Shown: positions 7,571 through 15,674 of the stretch, piece by piece
Numbering within the stretch: position 1 is the stretch's first letter
How the letters are laid out: every line of letters starts with the position of its first letter
Assembly: GCA_050260215.1 (NCBI GenBank)
Contig: JBLNBU010000265.1
Location: 1-63,497, forward strand
From: JBLNBU01 sp050260215
GTDB lineage: Bacteria; Pseudomonadota; Alphaproteobacteria; Rhodospirillales; Magnetospirillaceae
Direction: 5' to 3'
DNA length: 63,497 bases
Position numbers and translations under genes: made by a program
The notes under the pieces: model-generated
Told to the model about the DNA's origin: nothing
Database searches by the model: none
What the model saw: only the letters and a program-made list of their open reading frames with translations

Positions 7571-8968
7571 TCAACCTTCGTGGTAAGGATTCTTCCCGCC
7601 CCGCAAATACAACCTTATGGGGACCCCCGGCATGCGGAAGGTATCGCGCAGGCCGTTGACCAGATAGCGCACATAGGCCTCGGGCAGGTCGTCCGGCTTG
7701 CTGGCGAAGACGATGAAGGTCGGCGGCCGCGCCTTGGCCTGGGTCATGTAGCGGATCTTGAGGCGGCGCCCGCCCGCCAGGGCCGGCGGCGGATGGTGGG
7801 AAACCATCTCTTCCAGCCAGCGGTTGAGCTGCGAGGTGGGGATGCGGCGGTTCCACACCGCATGGGTCTCGACCACGGCTTCCATCAGGCGGTCCACGCC
7901 CTTGCCGGTCAGGGCCGACAGGGTGACGGTGGCCACGCCCTTGACCTGGGGCAGCGAAGTTTCGAGACGGTCGCGCAAGCGCTGCAGGGCCGCCTGCGGG
8001 TTCTCGACGGCGTCCCACTTGTTGATGGCGACGACCAGGGCGCGGCCTTCGTCGGCGACCATGCGGGCGATGGTCAGGTCCTGCTTGTCGAGGATGGCGG
8101 CGGCGTCCATCACCAGCACCACCACCTCGGCGCGGCGGATGGCTTCCAGCGAGTTGCCGACGCTCATCTTCTCCAGCGGATCCTCGACCTGGGCGCGCTT
8201 GCGCATGCCGGCGGTGTCGACCAGGCGCATGGGCCGGTCGCGCCAGGTCCAGTCGACCGAGATGGCGTCGCGGGTCAGCCCCGCCTCGGGGCCGGTCAGC
8301 AGGCGGTCCTCGCCCAGCAGGCGGTTGGCCAGGGTGGACTTGCCGACGTTGGGGCGGCCGACCACCGCCATCAGCAGCGGCCGGGGCGGGCCGGCCTCTT
8401 CCTCGGCGGCGGCGACCTCGTCCTCGGGCGGCGCCTCGAACTCGTCTTCCTCGTCGTCGTCCAGGATGCCGGCGGCTTCGGCATAGGGACGCAGCGCATC
8501 GAACAGGTCGGCCAGGCCCTCGCCGTGCTCGGCCGAGAACGGCACCGGCTCGCCCAGGCCCAGGCCGTAGGCCTCGTAGAGGCCCGGCTCGCCCGCCCGG
8601 CCCTCGCACTTGTTGGCCACCAGGATCACCGGCGTCTTCTGGCGGCGCAGGTAGTCGGCAAAATGGCGGTCCAGCGGCGTCACCCCGGCGCGGGCGTCGA
8701 TCAGGAGCAAGGCCACGTCGGCGTCGCCGACGGCGGTGTCGGTCTGCTTGCGCATCCGCGCCTCGACGCTGTCGCCGCCGGCGTCCTCGAACCCGGCGGT
8801 GTCGACGACGGTGAACTCCATCCCCAGCAGGGTGGCAGCGCCCTCGCGGCGGTCGCGGGTGACGCCGGGGGTGTCGTGGACGATCGCCACCCGCCGTCCG
8901 ACCAGCCGGTTGAACAGGGTGGATTTGCCGACATTGGGCCGGCCGACGATGGCGACGGTGAATGCCAT
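7571..8968 (-). CDS. der: Ribosome biogenesis GTPase Der (EngA)
   Basis: This 465-residue protein is the essential double-GTPase that helps assemble the 50S ribosomal subunit. Two G domains are visible. The first starts at residue about 7 (GRPNVGKST, then DTPGVTRD, DTAGFED and NKCEG). The second starts at about 205 (GRPNVGKST, DTAGMRKR, NKWDA). A C-terminal KH-like domain ends with RLYLRGGKNPYHEG. The acidic linker (DDDEEDEFEAPPEDE) between the G domains is normal for Der. NKxE instead of NKxD in the first domain is common in alphaproteobacteria. The start lies 4 bases after the bamB stop, the same yfgM-bamB-der order as in E. coli. A weak inverted repeat (7540-7570) begins at the stop codon. 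Confidence 0.97.
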   Translation of the reverse strand: MAFTVAIVGRPNVGKSTLFNRLVGRRVAIVHDTPGVTRDRREGAATLLGMEFTVVDTAGFEDAGGDSVEARMRKQTDTAVGDADVALLLIDARAGVTPLDRHFADYLRRQKTPVILVANKCEGRAGEPGLYEAYGLGLGEPVPFSAEHGEGLADLFDALRPYAEAAGILDDDEEDEFEAPPEDEVAAAEEEAGPPRPLLMAVVGRPNVGKSTLANRLLGEDRLLTGPEAGLTRDAISVDWTWRDRPMRLVDTAGMRKRAQVEDPLEKMSVGNSLEAIRRAEVVVLVMDAAAILDKQDLTIARMVADEGRALVVAINKWDAVENPQAALQRLRDRLETSLPQVKGVATVTLSALTGKGVDRLMEAVVETHAVWNRRIPTSQLNRWLEEMVSHHPPPALAGGRRLKIRYMTQAKARPPTFIVFASKPDDLPEAYVRYLVNGLRDTFRMPGVPIRLYLRGGKNPYHEG

Positions 8969-8972
8969 GGCG

Positions 8973-10292
8973 CTAGCGATACGCGATCAGATCGGCGTCG
9001 TCGGTCAGGAAGTAAAGGCTTCCCCCCGCCACCGCCGGAGGAATGGTGACCCCGTCGGGGGCCTCGTCGATGCCGAGCACGGTGCCGGTATAGGGCGACA
9101 GCGCCACCAGCTTGCCGGTCGAGCTGCTGACGATCAGGCGGTCGGAGACCAGCACCGGGCCCGCCCACATGAGGCGCCCCTTGCGATCCTCCTCGTCCTC
9201 CCAGACCTGCATCTGGGTGACCCAGACGATGCGGCCGCTCTTGGCCTCCAGCGCCACCACCTCACTGTTGTTGGTGACCAGGAACAAGTAGTCGCCGGCG
9301 ATCCACGGGCTTTGCAGGCCGCCGATCTCCTTTTCCCACAGGCGCCGGCCGGTGCGCAGGTCGATGCAGACCAGCTGGTCGGCGTTGCCGATGGCATAGA
9401 CCCGGCCGCGGTCGATCACCGGGCGGCCGCGGATGTCGGTCATCGACGCCACCGTCTGGGTGCGGCGGATGGTCGACAGCGAGTCCTGCCACAGCACCGA
9501 GCCGTTCTCGACGCGCAGGGCGAACAACTCGCCCGACGAATAAGGCACCACCACGATGTTGCCGTCCACCGCCGGGCTGTTGCCGGCCAGCAGGCTGGCG
9601 GCCTCCGAGATGCCCGAATGGGTCCACAGGACCGAGCCGTCCTCGGCGGACAGGGCGTGGGTTTGGTTGTCGACGGTGATGGTGAACACGCGCCCGCCGC
9701 GCACGGTGGGGGCGCCGCGCACCGGGCCGGACACGGTCTGGCGCCACAGGATCTTGCCGCTGCCGGCGTCCAGCGCGACAACCTGGGCGAAGCCGGTGCC
9801 GACGAACAGCACCCCGTCTTCGTAGGCGATGCCGCCGCTGGTGTAGATCTCGTCCTCGTCGCTGGGGGTCAGCTCGGTGTCCCAGATCTCGTCGCCGTCG
9901 CGGGCGGCGACGGCGGTGACCTTGGACGAGGCGTCGACGGTGAATACCTTGCCCTCGGCGACGATGGGCTGGCCCAAAAGCTTGCGCCGCGACCCCGATC
10001 CGGTGCCGACGCCGGTCTTCCAGGCGCGGGCGATGTGGTCGCCGACCACCATGTGGTGCATGGCGTGGTTGGAAAAGCCGCCGGCCTGCGGCCAGTCGTC
10101 GTTGGCCTCGGGCGGCGGCAGCACGATCTCGGCCACCGGGCCGCTGATCTCGGGCTCGACCTGCCGCTCGCGCGACAGCACCGAGATCCGCTTTCCGGGA
10201 AGCGGCGGCGCCTTCCTGCCGCCGAGCCAGGAGTCACCGCAGGCCGACAGGGCCAGCGTGGCCACCATTACGAGCGCGAGCCGACGCCACAT
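8973..10292 (-). CDS. bamB: Outer membrane assembly lipoprotein BamB
   Basis: A 439-residue lipoprotein with signal peptide MWRRLALVMVATLALSACG, whose lipobox LSAC predicts acylation at Cys18 or so. The rest is a run of PQQ-like beta-propeller blades, with repeated VVALDAGSGKILW, LSAEDGSVLW, LRVENGSVLW, IDLRTGRRLW and LEAKSGRIVW. BamB helps BamA insert outer-membrane proteins. ATG at 10292 is preceded by AAGGGG; the frame runs further upstream but would destroy the signal peptide. It sits between the YfgM-like gene (19 bases upstream) and der (4 bases downstream), the conserved operon order, which strengthens the call. Confidence 0.95.
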   Translation of the reverse strand: MWRRLALVMVATLALSACGDSWLGGRKAPPLPGKRISVLSRERQVEPEISGPVAEIVLPPPEANDDWPQAGGFSNHAMHHMVVGDHIARAWKTGVGTGSGSRRKLLGQPIVAEGKVFTVDASSKVTAVAARDGDEIWDTELTPSDEDEIYTSGGIAYEDGVLFVGTGFAQVVALDAGSGKILWRQTVSGPVRGAPTVRGGRVFTITVDNQTHALSAEDGSVLWTHSGISEAASLLAGNSPAVDGNIVVVPYSSGELFALRVENGSVLWQDSLSTIRRTQTVASMTDIRGRPVIDRGRVYAIGNADQLVCIDLRTGRRLWEKEIGGLQSPWIAGDYLFLVTNNSEVVALEAKSGRIVWVTQMQVWEDEEDRKGRLMWAGPVLVSDRLIVSSSTGKLVALSPYTGTVLGIDEAPDGVTIPPAVAGGSLYFLTDDADLIAYR

Positions 10293-10311
10293 GCTTGAAA
10301 CCCCTTCCCGT

Positions 10312-10995
10312 TCAGCCCTTGGGCCGCTGGCCGATGGCGGCCAGCATCTCGGCCGCACGGGCGCGCAGCCCCTGCGGCGCCGCCGCGTCCTCGGCCAGCT
10401 TGCGGAACAGGTCCGCGGCCTTGGCGGTGTCGCCGCGCTTGGCGGCGGCAAGGGCAATGATCTCGCGGGCCGAATGGCGCCACGCACTGGTCTCGGCCGC
10501 CAGCGGCTCGACCTGCTTCTCGATGGCGGCAGCGTCGCCGCCGTCCAGGGTCAGATAGGCCGCCTTGACCGCGGCCATGTCGCGATAGGCCTTGTCCACG
10601 CCAGAATCGGCGGCGACGGCGCCATAGATCTCGGCGGCGCCGGCGGTGTCACCGGCCTGCTGGCGCAGCTCGGCGCGCTTGAGCTGGGCCAGCACCCGGT
10701 AACCCTTGGTGCCGTCGGCGGCCAGGGACTGCAGCTGCTGGCCGGCGTCGTCGCGCTTGCCCTGTTCGGCCAGCTTGACCGCCTCGGCGTAGCGCTGGGA
10801 CGAAGCCACCCGCTGCTTGACCTCCCACGACCGCCAGCCCTGCCAGCCGGCGACCGCCAGCACCAGGGCCACGGCGACGGCGATGATGGCGCCGCCATGG
10901 CGCTTCCACAGCTTTTCCAGCTGCTCCTGGCGCAGGTCCTCGTCGACCTCCCGGATCAGGAGGTCGGCCTGGGCGTCGTCTGGCTTCTCGGTCAA
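10312..10995 (-). CDS. YfgM-like TPR protein, periplasmic chaperone-associated
   Basis: A 227-residue single-pass inner-membrane protein: a short cytoplasmic N-terminus (LIREVDEDLRQEQLEKLWKRHG is diagnostic), one membrane helix (about residues 36-55), then TPR-like helical repeats in the periplasm. E. coli YfgM, encoded in the same place ahead of bamB, associates with the SecYEG translocon and periplasmic chaperones. The start is probably TTG at 10995, since AGGGAG lies 7 bases upstream; another TTG exists at 11016 without a site. bamB follows after 19 bases. An 85-base gap to the thioredoxin-like gene may hold the operon promoter, though I saw no clear match. Confidence 0.85.
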   Translation of the reverse strand: MTEKPDDAQADLLIREVDEDLRQEQLEKLWKRHGGAIIAVAVALVLAVAGWQGWRSWEVKQRVASSQRYAEAVKLAEQGKRDDAGQQLQSLAADGTKGYRVLAQLKRAELRQQAGDTAGAAEIYGAVAADSGVDKAYRDMAAVKAAYLTLDGGDAAAIEKQVEPLAAETSAWRHSAREIIALAAAKRGDTAKAADLFRKLAEDAAAPQGLRARAAEMLAAIGQRPKG

Positions 10996-11080
10996 CGGGG
11001 GGCTCCCTGAAAACAATGGGCGGTAAGATAGTGCGCGTCGCCGGGCTTGGCAAACGCGGCGTTGCCCCCCTGCCGCCCGG

Positions 11081-11635
11081 TCACTCGCCCTTCCACTTGA
11101 TCGAGCACCCCATGGACGGGATCTGGTCGGCCGGTCCGCGGCCGGTCTCGGCCACCGCCTTCATCGCCTCGAACAGCTCGCGCCTTGCGTCGGCCGGGCC
11201 CGCCTCCTTGCGCGAGGCGTCGAGGCGGCCCCGGTACTGCAGCCCCAGTCCGGCATCGAAGCCGAAGAAGTCCGGGGTGCACACCGCGTCGTAGGCCCTG
11301 GCCACCTGCTGGCTTTCGTCGTGCAGGTAGGGAAAGGTGAAGCCGTGGGCGCGGGCGAACTCGACCATGTTGGCAAACGAGTCCTCGGGGTACTGGCTGG
11401 CGTCGTTGGAATTGATCGCCACCACGCCGATGCCCAATCCCTGCAACTCGCGCGCGTCGCGGACCAGGCGGTCGACCACCGCCTTGACGTAGGGGCAGTG
11501 GTTGCAGATGAACATGACCAGGGTGCCGCTGGGCCCGCGCGCCTGCTCAAGCGTCCAGGAGCGGCCCTCCACGCCCGGCAGGGCGAACGGCGGAGCCTTC
11601 CAGCCGAAGTCGCAGATCGGGGTCTCGACCGCCAT
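11081..11635 (-). CDS. Thioredoxin-family protein with CNHC active site
   Basis: A 184-residue thioredoxin-fold protein of the AhpC/TSA-like group. The active-site region reads LVMFICNHCPYVKAV, a CxxC in the usual position after the first beta strand. A cis-Pro-like region occurs in DAVCTPDFFGFD, and the conserved strand PYLHDESQQVARAY is present. There is no signal peptide, so it should act in the cytoplasm as a thiol reductase or peroxidase-like enzyme; the substrate is unknown. ATG at 11635 is chosen because GGGAGG lies 6 bases upstream; an upstream TTG at 11740 would add 35 unlikely residues. The gene is divergent from a lipoprotein gene, with a short CCCCC/GGGGG hairpin (11691-11705) between them. 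Confidence 0.85.
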   Translation of the reverse strand: MAVETPICDFGWKAPPFALPGVEGRSWTLEQARGPSGTLVMFICNHCPYVKAVVDRLVRDARELQGLGIGVVAINSNDASQYPEDSFANMVEFARAHGFTFPYLHDESQQVARAYDAVCTPDFFGFDAGLGLQYRGRLDASRKEAGPADARRELFEAMKAVAETGRGPADQIPSMGCSIKWKGE

Positions 11636-11743
11636 GGCAAACCTCCCGCTTGTCGTCGTGGCGCGCGAAAGGGGTAGAATCCCATTGATTCCCCCAGCGC
11701 GGGGGAGGACAATACCATCCGAACGGCAAGAGGGGATCAAGAA

Positions 11744-12121
11744 ATGATCTGGCGCCTCGCCCCCCTGGCAGGAATTCTGCTACTGGCCGCCTGCGGCATG
11801 GTTGGTCGCAACGGTCTCGAAACTGAGCTGCAGCGGACGGGCGATCCGTTCGTGTTCGGCAATCTGGAAGTGCTCTCCCTGGTCAACACCCACAAGACCA
11901 TGGGCGATCACCTGATTTCGTTCGTGGTCGGCAAGGACTGCTCGACACCGCGTGCCGAGCGCGAGGGTGTCTATTGCACCGACTGGCCGTCGCCGCCTCC
12001 GCCGCCGCAGCAGGTCTACTGCTACCGTTCGCTCGGCAAGGCCAGCTGCTATTCGCAGCCCTACAACGAAGGCAACGACCACCTGATCGGCTTCGTCCCG
12101 GCCTCGGCGCCCATGCGCTGA
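11744..12121 (+). CDS. Lipoprotein with polyproline stretch, unknown function
   Basis: A 125-residue protein with signal peptide MIWRLAPLAGILLLAACG, whose lipobox LAAC places the acylated Cys at about 17. The mature part has a Pro run (WPSPPPPPQQVYCYRSLG) and four further cysteines. A motif recurs on both sides of the Pro run, MGDHLISFVVGKDC and GNDHLIGFVPASAP, which suggests an internal duplication. I know no family. The gene is monocistronic: divergent from the thioredoxin-like gene and followed by a hairpin directly after the stop. AGAGGGG lies about 10 bases before the ATG. Confidence 0.7.
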   Translation: MIWRLAPLAGILLLAACGMVGRNGLETELQRTGDPFVFGNLEVLSLVNTHKTMGDHLISFVVGKDCSTPRAEREGVYCTDWPSPPPPPQQVYCYRSLGKASCYSQPYNEGNDHLIGFVPASAPMR

Positions 12122-12124
12122 CCT

Positions 12125-12148
12125 GGGAACCTGGCCTTTTCGGTTCCC
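12125..12148 (+). terminator. Hairpin downstream of the lipoprotein gene
   Basis: A perfect 7-bp inverted repeat GGGAACC (12125-12131) and GGTTCCC (12142-12148) with a 10-base loop starts 4 bases after the lipoprotein stop. No T-run follows, so it is an intrinsic terminator only in a loose sense. Confidence 0.4.
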
Positions 12149-12261
12149 CCGACCTATCCCTTCGACGCGGTTCGCGCCACGCCGTGACGCTGGATTCGGC
12201 GACGGTTCTGGTCGACAATGGCCGCCCAAGTGCCGGCAAGGGAACCGTCGAGGCGAGGCCG

Positions 12262-12585
12262 ATGGCCAAACTCATCCAAATGGCGGACCACCGGGCGAGG
12301 GCCAACCTCGTCCACTTCAACCGTACCGAACTGACGCTGCTGCTGAACCTGTACGCCCGGCGCGTCGCGGGCGGCGACTGGCGCGACTATGCCATCGACC
12401 ACGGGCCCGACAAGGCTGTGTTCGCCGTCTATCGCCACACCCTGGACCGCCCGCTTTATACGGTGACCAAGCTGCCTGCCGGGCGCTTCGTCGTCGCCGC
12501 GCCCGAGCGCGAACTGGCCCGCTCGGCCAGCCTGTCCGAGGCGCTGAACGCCCTCGAGCGGGGCCCCCGACTGGTGGCCCCTTAA
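12262..12585 (+). CDS. DUF2794 domain protein
   Basis: A 107-residue protein matching the alphaproteobacterial DUF2794 family: VHFNRTELTLLLNLYARRVAGGDWRDYAIDH (positions about 20-50) followed by KAVFAVYRHTLDRPLYTVTKLPAG is the typical core. Function is unknown. There is no signal peptide or membrane segment, so it is probably cytoplasmic. ATG at 12262 is supported by GAGGCGAGG upstream; the frame extends further 5' but into sequence unlike the family. It lies between the lipoprotein and cytochrome c genes with gaps above 100 bases on both sides, so it is probably transcribed alone. Confidence 0.85.
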   Translation: MAKLIQMADHRARANLVHFNRTELTLLLNLYARRVAGGDWRDYAIDHGPDKAVFAVYRHTLDRPLYTVTKLPAGRFVVAAPERELARSASLSEALNALERGPRLVAP

Positions 12586-12629
12586 GCAGGCCTTCCTCCC
12601 TACCCCGTTCGTTTGCGCATCTACTCCCC

Positions 12630-12658
12630 TTGAATTCGCCACAAAGCTGGGGGATAAA
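12630..12658 (+). promoter_or_regulatory. Candidate sigma-70 promoter for cytochrome c
   Basis: TTGAAT (12630-12635) and GATAAA (12653-12658) are separated by 17 bases. The cytochrome c start codon at 12706 is about 40 bases beyond the expected transcription start. Both hexamers match only partly. Confidence 0.4.
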
Positions 12659-12705
12659 CAGCTCGATCGCGCCTTTTTCACCCCATGAGTTATCGGGAGA
12701 GAGAA

Positions 12706-13065
12706 ATGACCAAGAAGTTTGGCCTCCTCGTCGGGGCCGCCCTGCTCGCCGCCCCGTTCGCCGCTTCCGCCGCCGACGCTCCGGCCGCCTTCAACCAGTG
12801 CAAGGCCTGCCACAAGGTCGAGGCCGGCAAGAACGGCGTCGGCCCCAGCCTGTTCGGCGTCTTCGGCCGCAAGGCGGGCACCGCCGAGGGCTTCAAGTAC
12901 TCCGACGCCATGCACGCCGCGGGCAAGACCTGGGACGAAGCCTCGCTGAGCGCCTATCTGGCCGACCCCAAGGGCGCCGTTCCCGGCAACAAGATGGCCT
13001 TCGCCGGCCTGAAGAAGCCCGAGGACGTCAAGGCCGTCGTCGACTACCTCAAGACCGTGAAGTAA
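12706..13065 (+). CDS. Periplasmic class I cytochrome c (c2-like)
   Basis: A 119-residue exported electron carrier. Signal peptide MTKKFGLLVGAALLAAPFAASAA is cleaved near residue 23. One haem-binding motif CKACH (residues 32-36) is followed by VGPSLFGVFGRKAG, and the sixth haem ligand is the Met in VPGNKMAFAGL (about 97). The fold ends with a typical C-terminal helix, DVKAVVDYLKTV. It should shuttle electrons in the periplasm between the bc1 complex or dehydrogenases and an oxidase or reaction centre. ATG at 12706 has GGGAGAGA upstream; an in-frame ATG at 12685 would spoil the signal peptide. A strong terminator follows, so it is monocistronic. Confidence 0.93.
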   Translation: MTKKFGLLVGAALLAAPFAASAADAPAAFNQCKACHKVEAGKNGVGPSLFGVFGRKAGTAEGFKYSDAMHAAGKTWDEASLSAYLADPKGAVPGNKMAFAGLKKPEDVKAVVDYLKTVK

Positions 13066-13093
13066 GCAGCCGCTGCTTCCAGCGTCTTTTCGG

Positions 13094-13130
13094 CGCCGTC
13101 GCCCCACCGGGCGGCGGCGTCGTCGTTTTT
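13094..13130 (+). terminator. Rho-independent terminator of the cytochrome c gene
   Basis: An 11-bp stem with one G-T pair, CGCCGTCGCCC (13094-13104) against GGGCGGCGGCG (13109-13119), has a 4-base loop and is followed by a T-run (13126-13130). The end touches the stop codon of the convergent gene at 13130. Confidence 0.7.
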
Positions 13131-13753
13131 CAGGCCAGGCGGGCCAGGTCGGCCCGCAGGTCGACCGACCGGCGCGAGGTGACCTCGAGCCGCGGATCGT
13201 CCAGGGCATCGGCCCCGGGATGGGCAAGGGCCCAGTCGGCCACCGCCGCGTCCCGCTCGGCCGCCAGTTCGGCCAGAACTTTCGCGTAGAACGCCACCAG
13301 GGCTTCCAGGTAGAGGCCAACCGGCAACAGCTCGCCCGCCGCACTGAGGCGGAACCGCGGCAGCATGGCGGCGACGGCGGCGGCCGCGTACCAGGCCTCG
13401 CCGGTCACCCAGCGATTGGTGGTGAACAACTCGGTGGGCAGGCCGTCGCCGTCCAGCGCGACGGCGCCCAGGTGGCAGGGCGAGTCGGGCTGCGGCGCCG
13501 GCAGCAGCGGCGCCACCCCGGCCGGCATGCCCTTGGGCCGCAGGAACAGGTGGACATGCCCCCCGCCCCCGGCCCGGTGGCAGTGGTAATAGGCCTGGGC
13601 GTGGCTGGCGAAGTCGTAGAGATCGCCTTCGGGGTAATGGACCAGCGGCGTCGGCTGGACGCCGCCGGTCAACAGGCTCACCGGCGAGACGCCGTCGCCG
13701 GCCATGGCCTGGACCAGGGCCAGGGCGCGCCGGCCGGCGGCGGCATCGGTCAT
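13130..13753 (-). CDS. Uncharacterised protein coupled to a TAXI binding protein
   Basis: A 207-residue soluble protein with no signal peptide. Recognisable features are LVHYPEGDLYDFASHAQAYYHCHR (about 36-60) and GGGGHVHLFLRPKG just after, a pair of His-rich stretches that could bind a metal. It resembles a small uncharacterised proteobacterial family (DUF6969-like, from memory), but I assign no activity. Its ATG overlaps the TGA of the upstream TAXI gene (ATGA), so the two are translationally coupled. The 3' end meets the cytochrome c terminator. An enzyme or accessory factor for the ligand bound by the TAXI protein is one possibility. Confidence 0.7.
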   Translation of the reverse strand: MTDAAAGRRALALVQAMAGDGVSPVSLLTGGVQPTPLVHYPEGDLYDFASHAQAYYHCHRAGGGGHVHLFLRPKGMPAGVAPLLPAPQPDSPCHLGAVALDGDGLPTELFTTNRWVTGEAWYAAAAVAAMLPRFRLSAAGELLPVGLYLEALVAFYAKVLAELAAERDAAVADWALAHPGADALDDPRLEVTSRRSVDLRADLARLA

Positions 13754-14712
13754 CGCGGCGCCGCCTCGGCGTAGAAGCGCGCCGCCCCCTCGTGCAGGGG
13801 CAGCGGGATGCCGTCATGGGCGGCCTCGGCCTTCTGCAGGGTGCGCAACGCCGGGTGCAGGTGGGTGAAGGCGGCGAAGTTGGTCCACACCGCCTTGACC
13901 AGGTCGTGGGCTTCCTCGGCGCTCATGCGGGTGGTGGCCACCAGCACGGCGCGGACACCGACCGAGGCGATGTCCTCCTTCTGGCCGTCGTAGGTGCCGC
14001 CCTTGATGGTCAGCCGCGCCAGCCACGGCATGCGCTTCAGATAGGTGTCGAGCGTCTTGGCGCGCAACGGCACCAGCACGGCGCCGCATTCCTCCATGGC
14101 CTGGGCGACCTCGGGGATGGGATGGACGCCGGTGAACACGGCGGCGTCGATGTTGCCCTGGCACAATTCGTGGCCCTGCTCGGCGAAATCCAGCTCGACC
14201 AGCGGCGACAGGTCGCCCTGGGACAGCCCGGCGGCGTCGATGACCACCTCGGCCATGGCGCGCTGGAACGACCCCGGCCGCCCCAGGTTGACGCGCTTGC
14301 CCTTGACGTCGGCCACCGAGCCGATGCCGGCATCGGGCCGCACCAGCACCGCGGCGGCCTCGCCGTGCAGCGACATCAGGGCGCGCAGTTCGGGAAACGG
14401 CCCGGCCTCCTTGAAGCCTTCCTCGCCGCCCGCCGCCAGCTGGGCGGCCTTGGACTGCACCACCGCCATGTCGGCGTCGCCGGCCTTCAGCGCCGCGAGG
14501 TTTGCGGCCGAGCCGGCGGTGGGCATCACCGCGCAGCCCAGGCCCTGGGGGCGTTCCTTGTTGACCACCCGGCACACCGAACCGGCAGCCGGATAGTAAT
14601 AGCCGGTGACTTCGCCGCCCGCGACCACAAGGGTGCGCCGCTCGGCCGCCTCCGCCAGGCCGGCGGCCGCAACCGCCACGCCGACCACCGCCCACATCGC
14701 CAACCGTCTCAA
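13750..14712 (-). CDS. TAXI-family TRAP transporter solute-binding protein
   Basis: A 320-residue periplasmic binding protein. After signal peptide RRLAMWAVVGVAVAAAGLAEA come the family hallmarks: VAGGEVTGYYYPAAGSVCRVVN, TAGSAANLAALKAGDADMAVVQS, a loop VKGKRVNLGRPGSFQRAMAEV and a C-terminal KGGTYDGQKEDIASVGVRAVLV. TAXI proteins usually deliver organic acids such as glutamate or 2-oxoglutarate to a fused DctQM membrane protein, but no TRAP membrane gene lies nearby. The start is probably TTG at 14712, since GGAGGA lies 6-7 bases upstream and the signal peptide follows at once; the frame continues to 14826. Its stop overlaps the start of the next gene. Confidence 0.88.
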   Translation of the reverse strand: MRRLAMWAVVGVAVAAAGLAEAAERRTLVVAGGEVTGYYYPAAGSVCRVVNKERPQGLGCAVMPTAGSAANLAALKAGDADMAVVQSKAAQLAAGGEEGFKEAGPFPELRALMSLHGEAAAVLVRPDAGIGSVADVKGKRVNLGRPGSFQRAMAEVVIDAAGLSQGDLSPLVELDFAEQGHELCQGNIDAAVFTGVHPIPEVAQAMEECGAVLVPLRAKTLDTYLKRMPWLARLTIKGGTYDGQKEDIASVGVRAVLVATTRMSAEEAHDLVKAVWTNFAAFTHLHPALRTLQKAEAAHDGIPLPLHEGAARFYAEAAPR

Positions 14713-14906
14713 GCCCGGTCCTCCGTCGTCTCGGAAAGGGGGCCGATGATACCCGCCCCCGGCCCCAGCCGGAAGAGGGGCACCGATATAGCCGCCCATA
14801 CCCACAAAGTTTGTAAAATTCGACATAAGAGTACATGAATCAGGTTGCCATCGGCTTTGTTCATGGACACAATCGGAACCGTTGATGACCGGTGGGAGGG
14901 AAAGCG

Positions 14907-15596
14907 GTGAAGAGGGTCCTGATCCTGCTCACGGCCGTACTTATTCTGGCGGCCCCGTTCCAAGCGAAGGCGGCCCTGCAGTGCGTGACCTACGCGCGCC
15001 AGGTTTCCGGTCTCAACCTCAAGGGTGATGCCTGGCAGTGGTGGTCGGCGGCGAACGGCGTCTACGAGCGCGGCCGTGCCCCTCGCGAAGGCGGCGTCCT
15101 GGTGTTCGCCCGCCAGGGCAGCATGCGCCACGGCCACGTTTCGGTGGTCACCCGCATCGTCAACAACCGCGTCGTCCTGGTCGACCATGCCAACTGGGCT
15201 CCGTCGCGCAGCGCCGGCCGCGGCAAGGTCACCCACGCCGTGCCGGTGATCGACGTGTCGCCCCGCAACGACTGGAGCGAAGTGCGCGTCTGGCACGAGC
15301 CGGCCAGCGACTACGGCACCCGCGTCTATCGCACCGAAGGTTTCGTCTTCCGTCCCGGCCCGCCGGTGCAGCGCGCGTCGCTGACCGCCAGCGCCCCGGC
15401 CAAGGAAGAGCATCACGCCAAGGCCGAGCCCGTCGTCGCCCACCCCGCCCCCAAGGCGGAAGCGCACAAGGCCGAGCCGGCCAAGGTCGAGGCCGCCACC
15501 AAGGCCGAGCCCGTGCCGGCCAGCGCCCCGGTGGCCACCCCGGCCTCCGCCCCGGCGCGCGCCTTCAATCCTGCCGATTGGGCTGAACAGTCCTGA
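14907..15596 (+). CDS. Secreted CHAP-domain amidase with Ala/Lys/Glu-rich tail
   Basis: A 229-residue exported protein. Signal peptide MKRVLILLTAVLILAAPFQAKA leads into a CHAP domain (about 24-130) with catalytic Cys in LQCVTYARQ, His in MRHGHVSVVTRI and a third polar site in LVDHANWAPS. CHAP enzymes are cysteine amidases or peptidases that cut peptidoglycan peptides. The last 75 residues are low-complexity Ala, Lys, Glu and Pro (repeated KAEP and KAE units), resembling a cell-wall spacer. GTG at 14907 is favoured because GGGAGGG lies 6 bases before it. It is divergent from the TAXI gene. Similar small CHAP proteins are common in Rhodospirillales. Confidence 0.85.
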   Translation: MKRVLILLTAVLILAAPFQAKAALQCVTYARQVSGLNLKGDAWQWWSAANGVYERGRAPREGGVLVFARQGSMRHGHVSVVTRIVNNRVVLVDHANWAPSRSAGRGKVTHAVPVIDVSPRNDWSEVRVWHEPASDYGTRVYRTEGFVFRPGPPVQRASLTASAPAKEEHHAKAEPVVAHPAPKAEAHKAEPAKVEAATKAEPVPASAPVATPASAPARAFNPADWAEQS

Positions 15597-15674
15597 TTTC
15601 GATTGGCGGTTCCGACTTCCTATCCTTTCGGTTAAGCTGAACCGGTACTCCGAGCGGAGCACAGGAAGGGCGCC

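Noticed and set aside
7571..8968. A defective first GTPase domain in Der (NKCE instead of NKxD)
   Set aside because: NKxE at this place is usual in alphaproteobacterial Der proteins.
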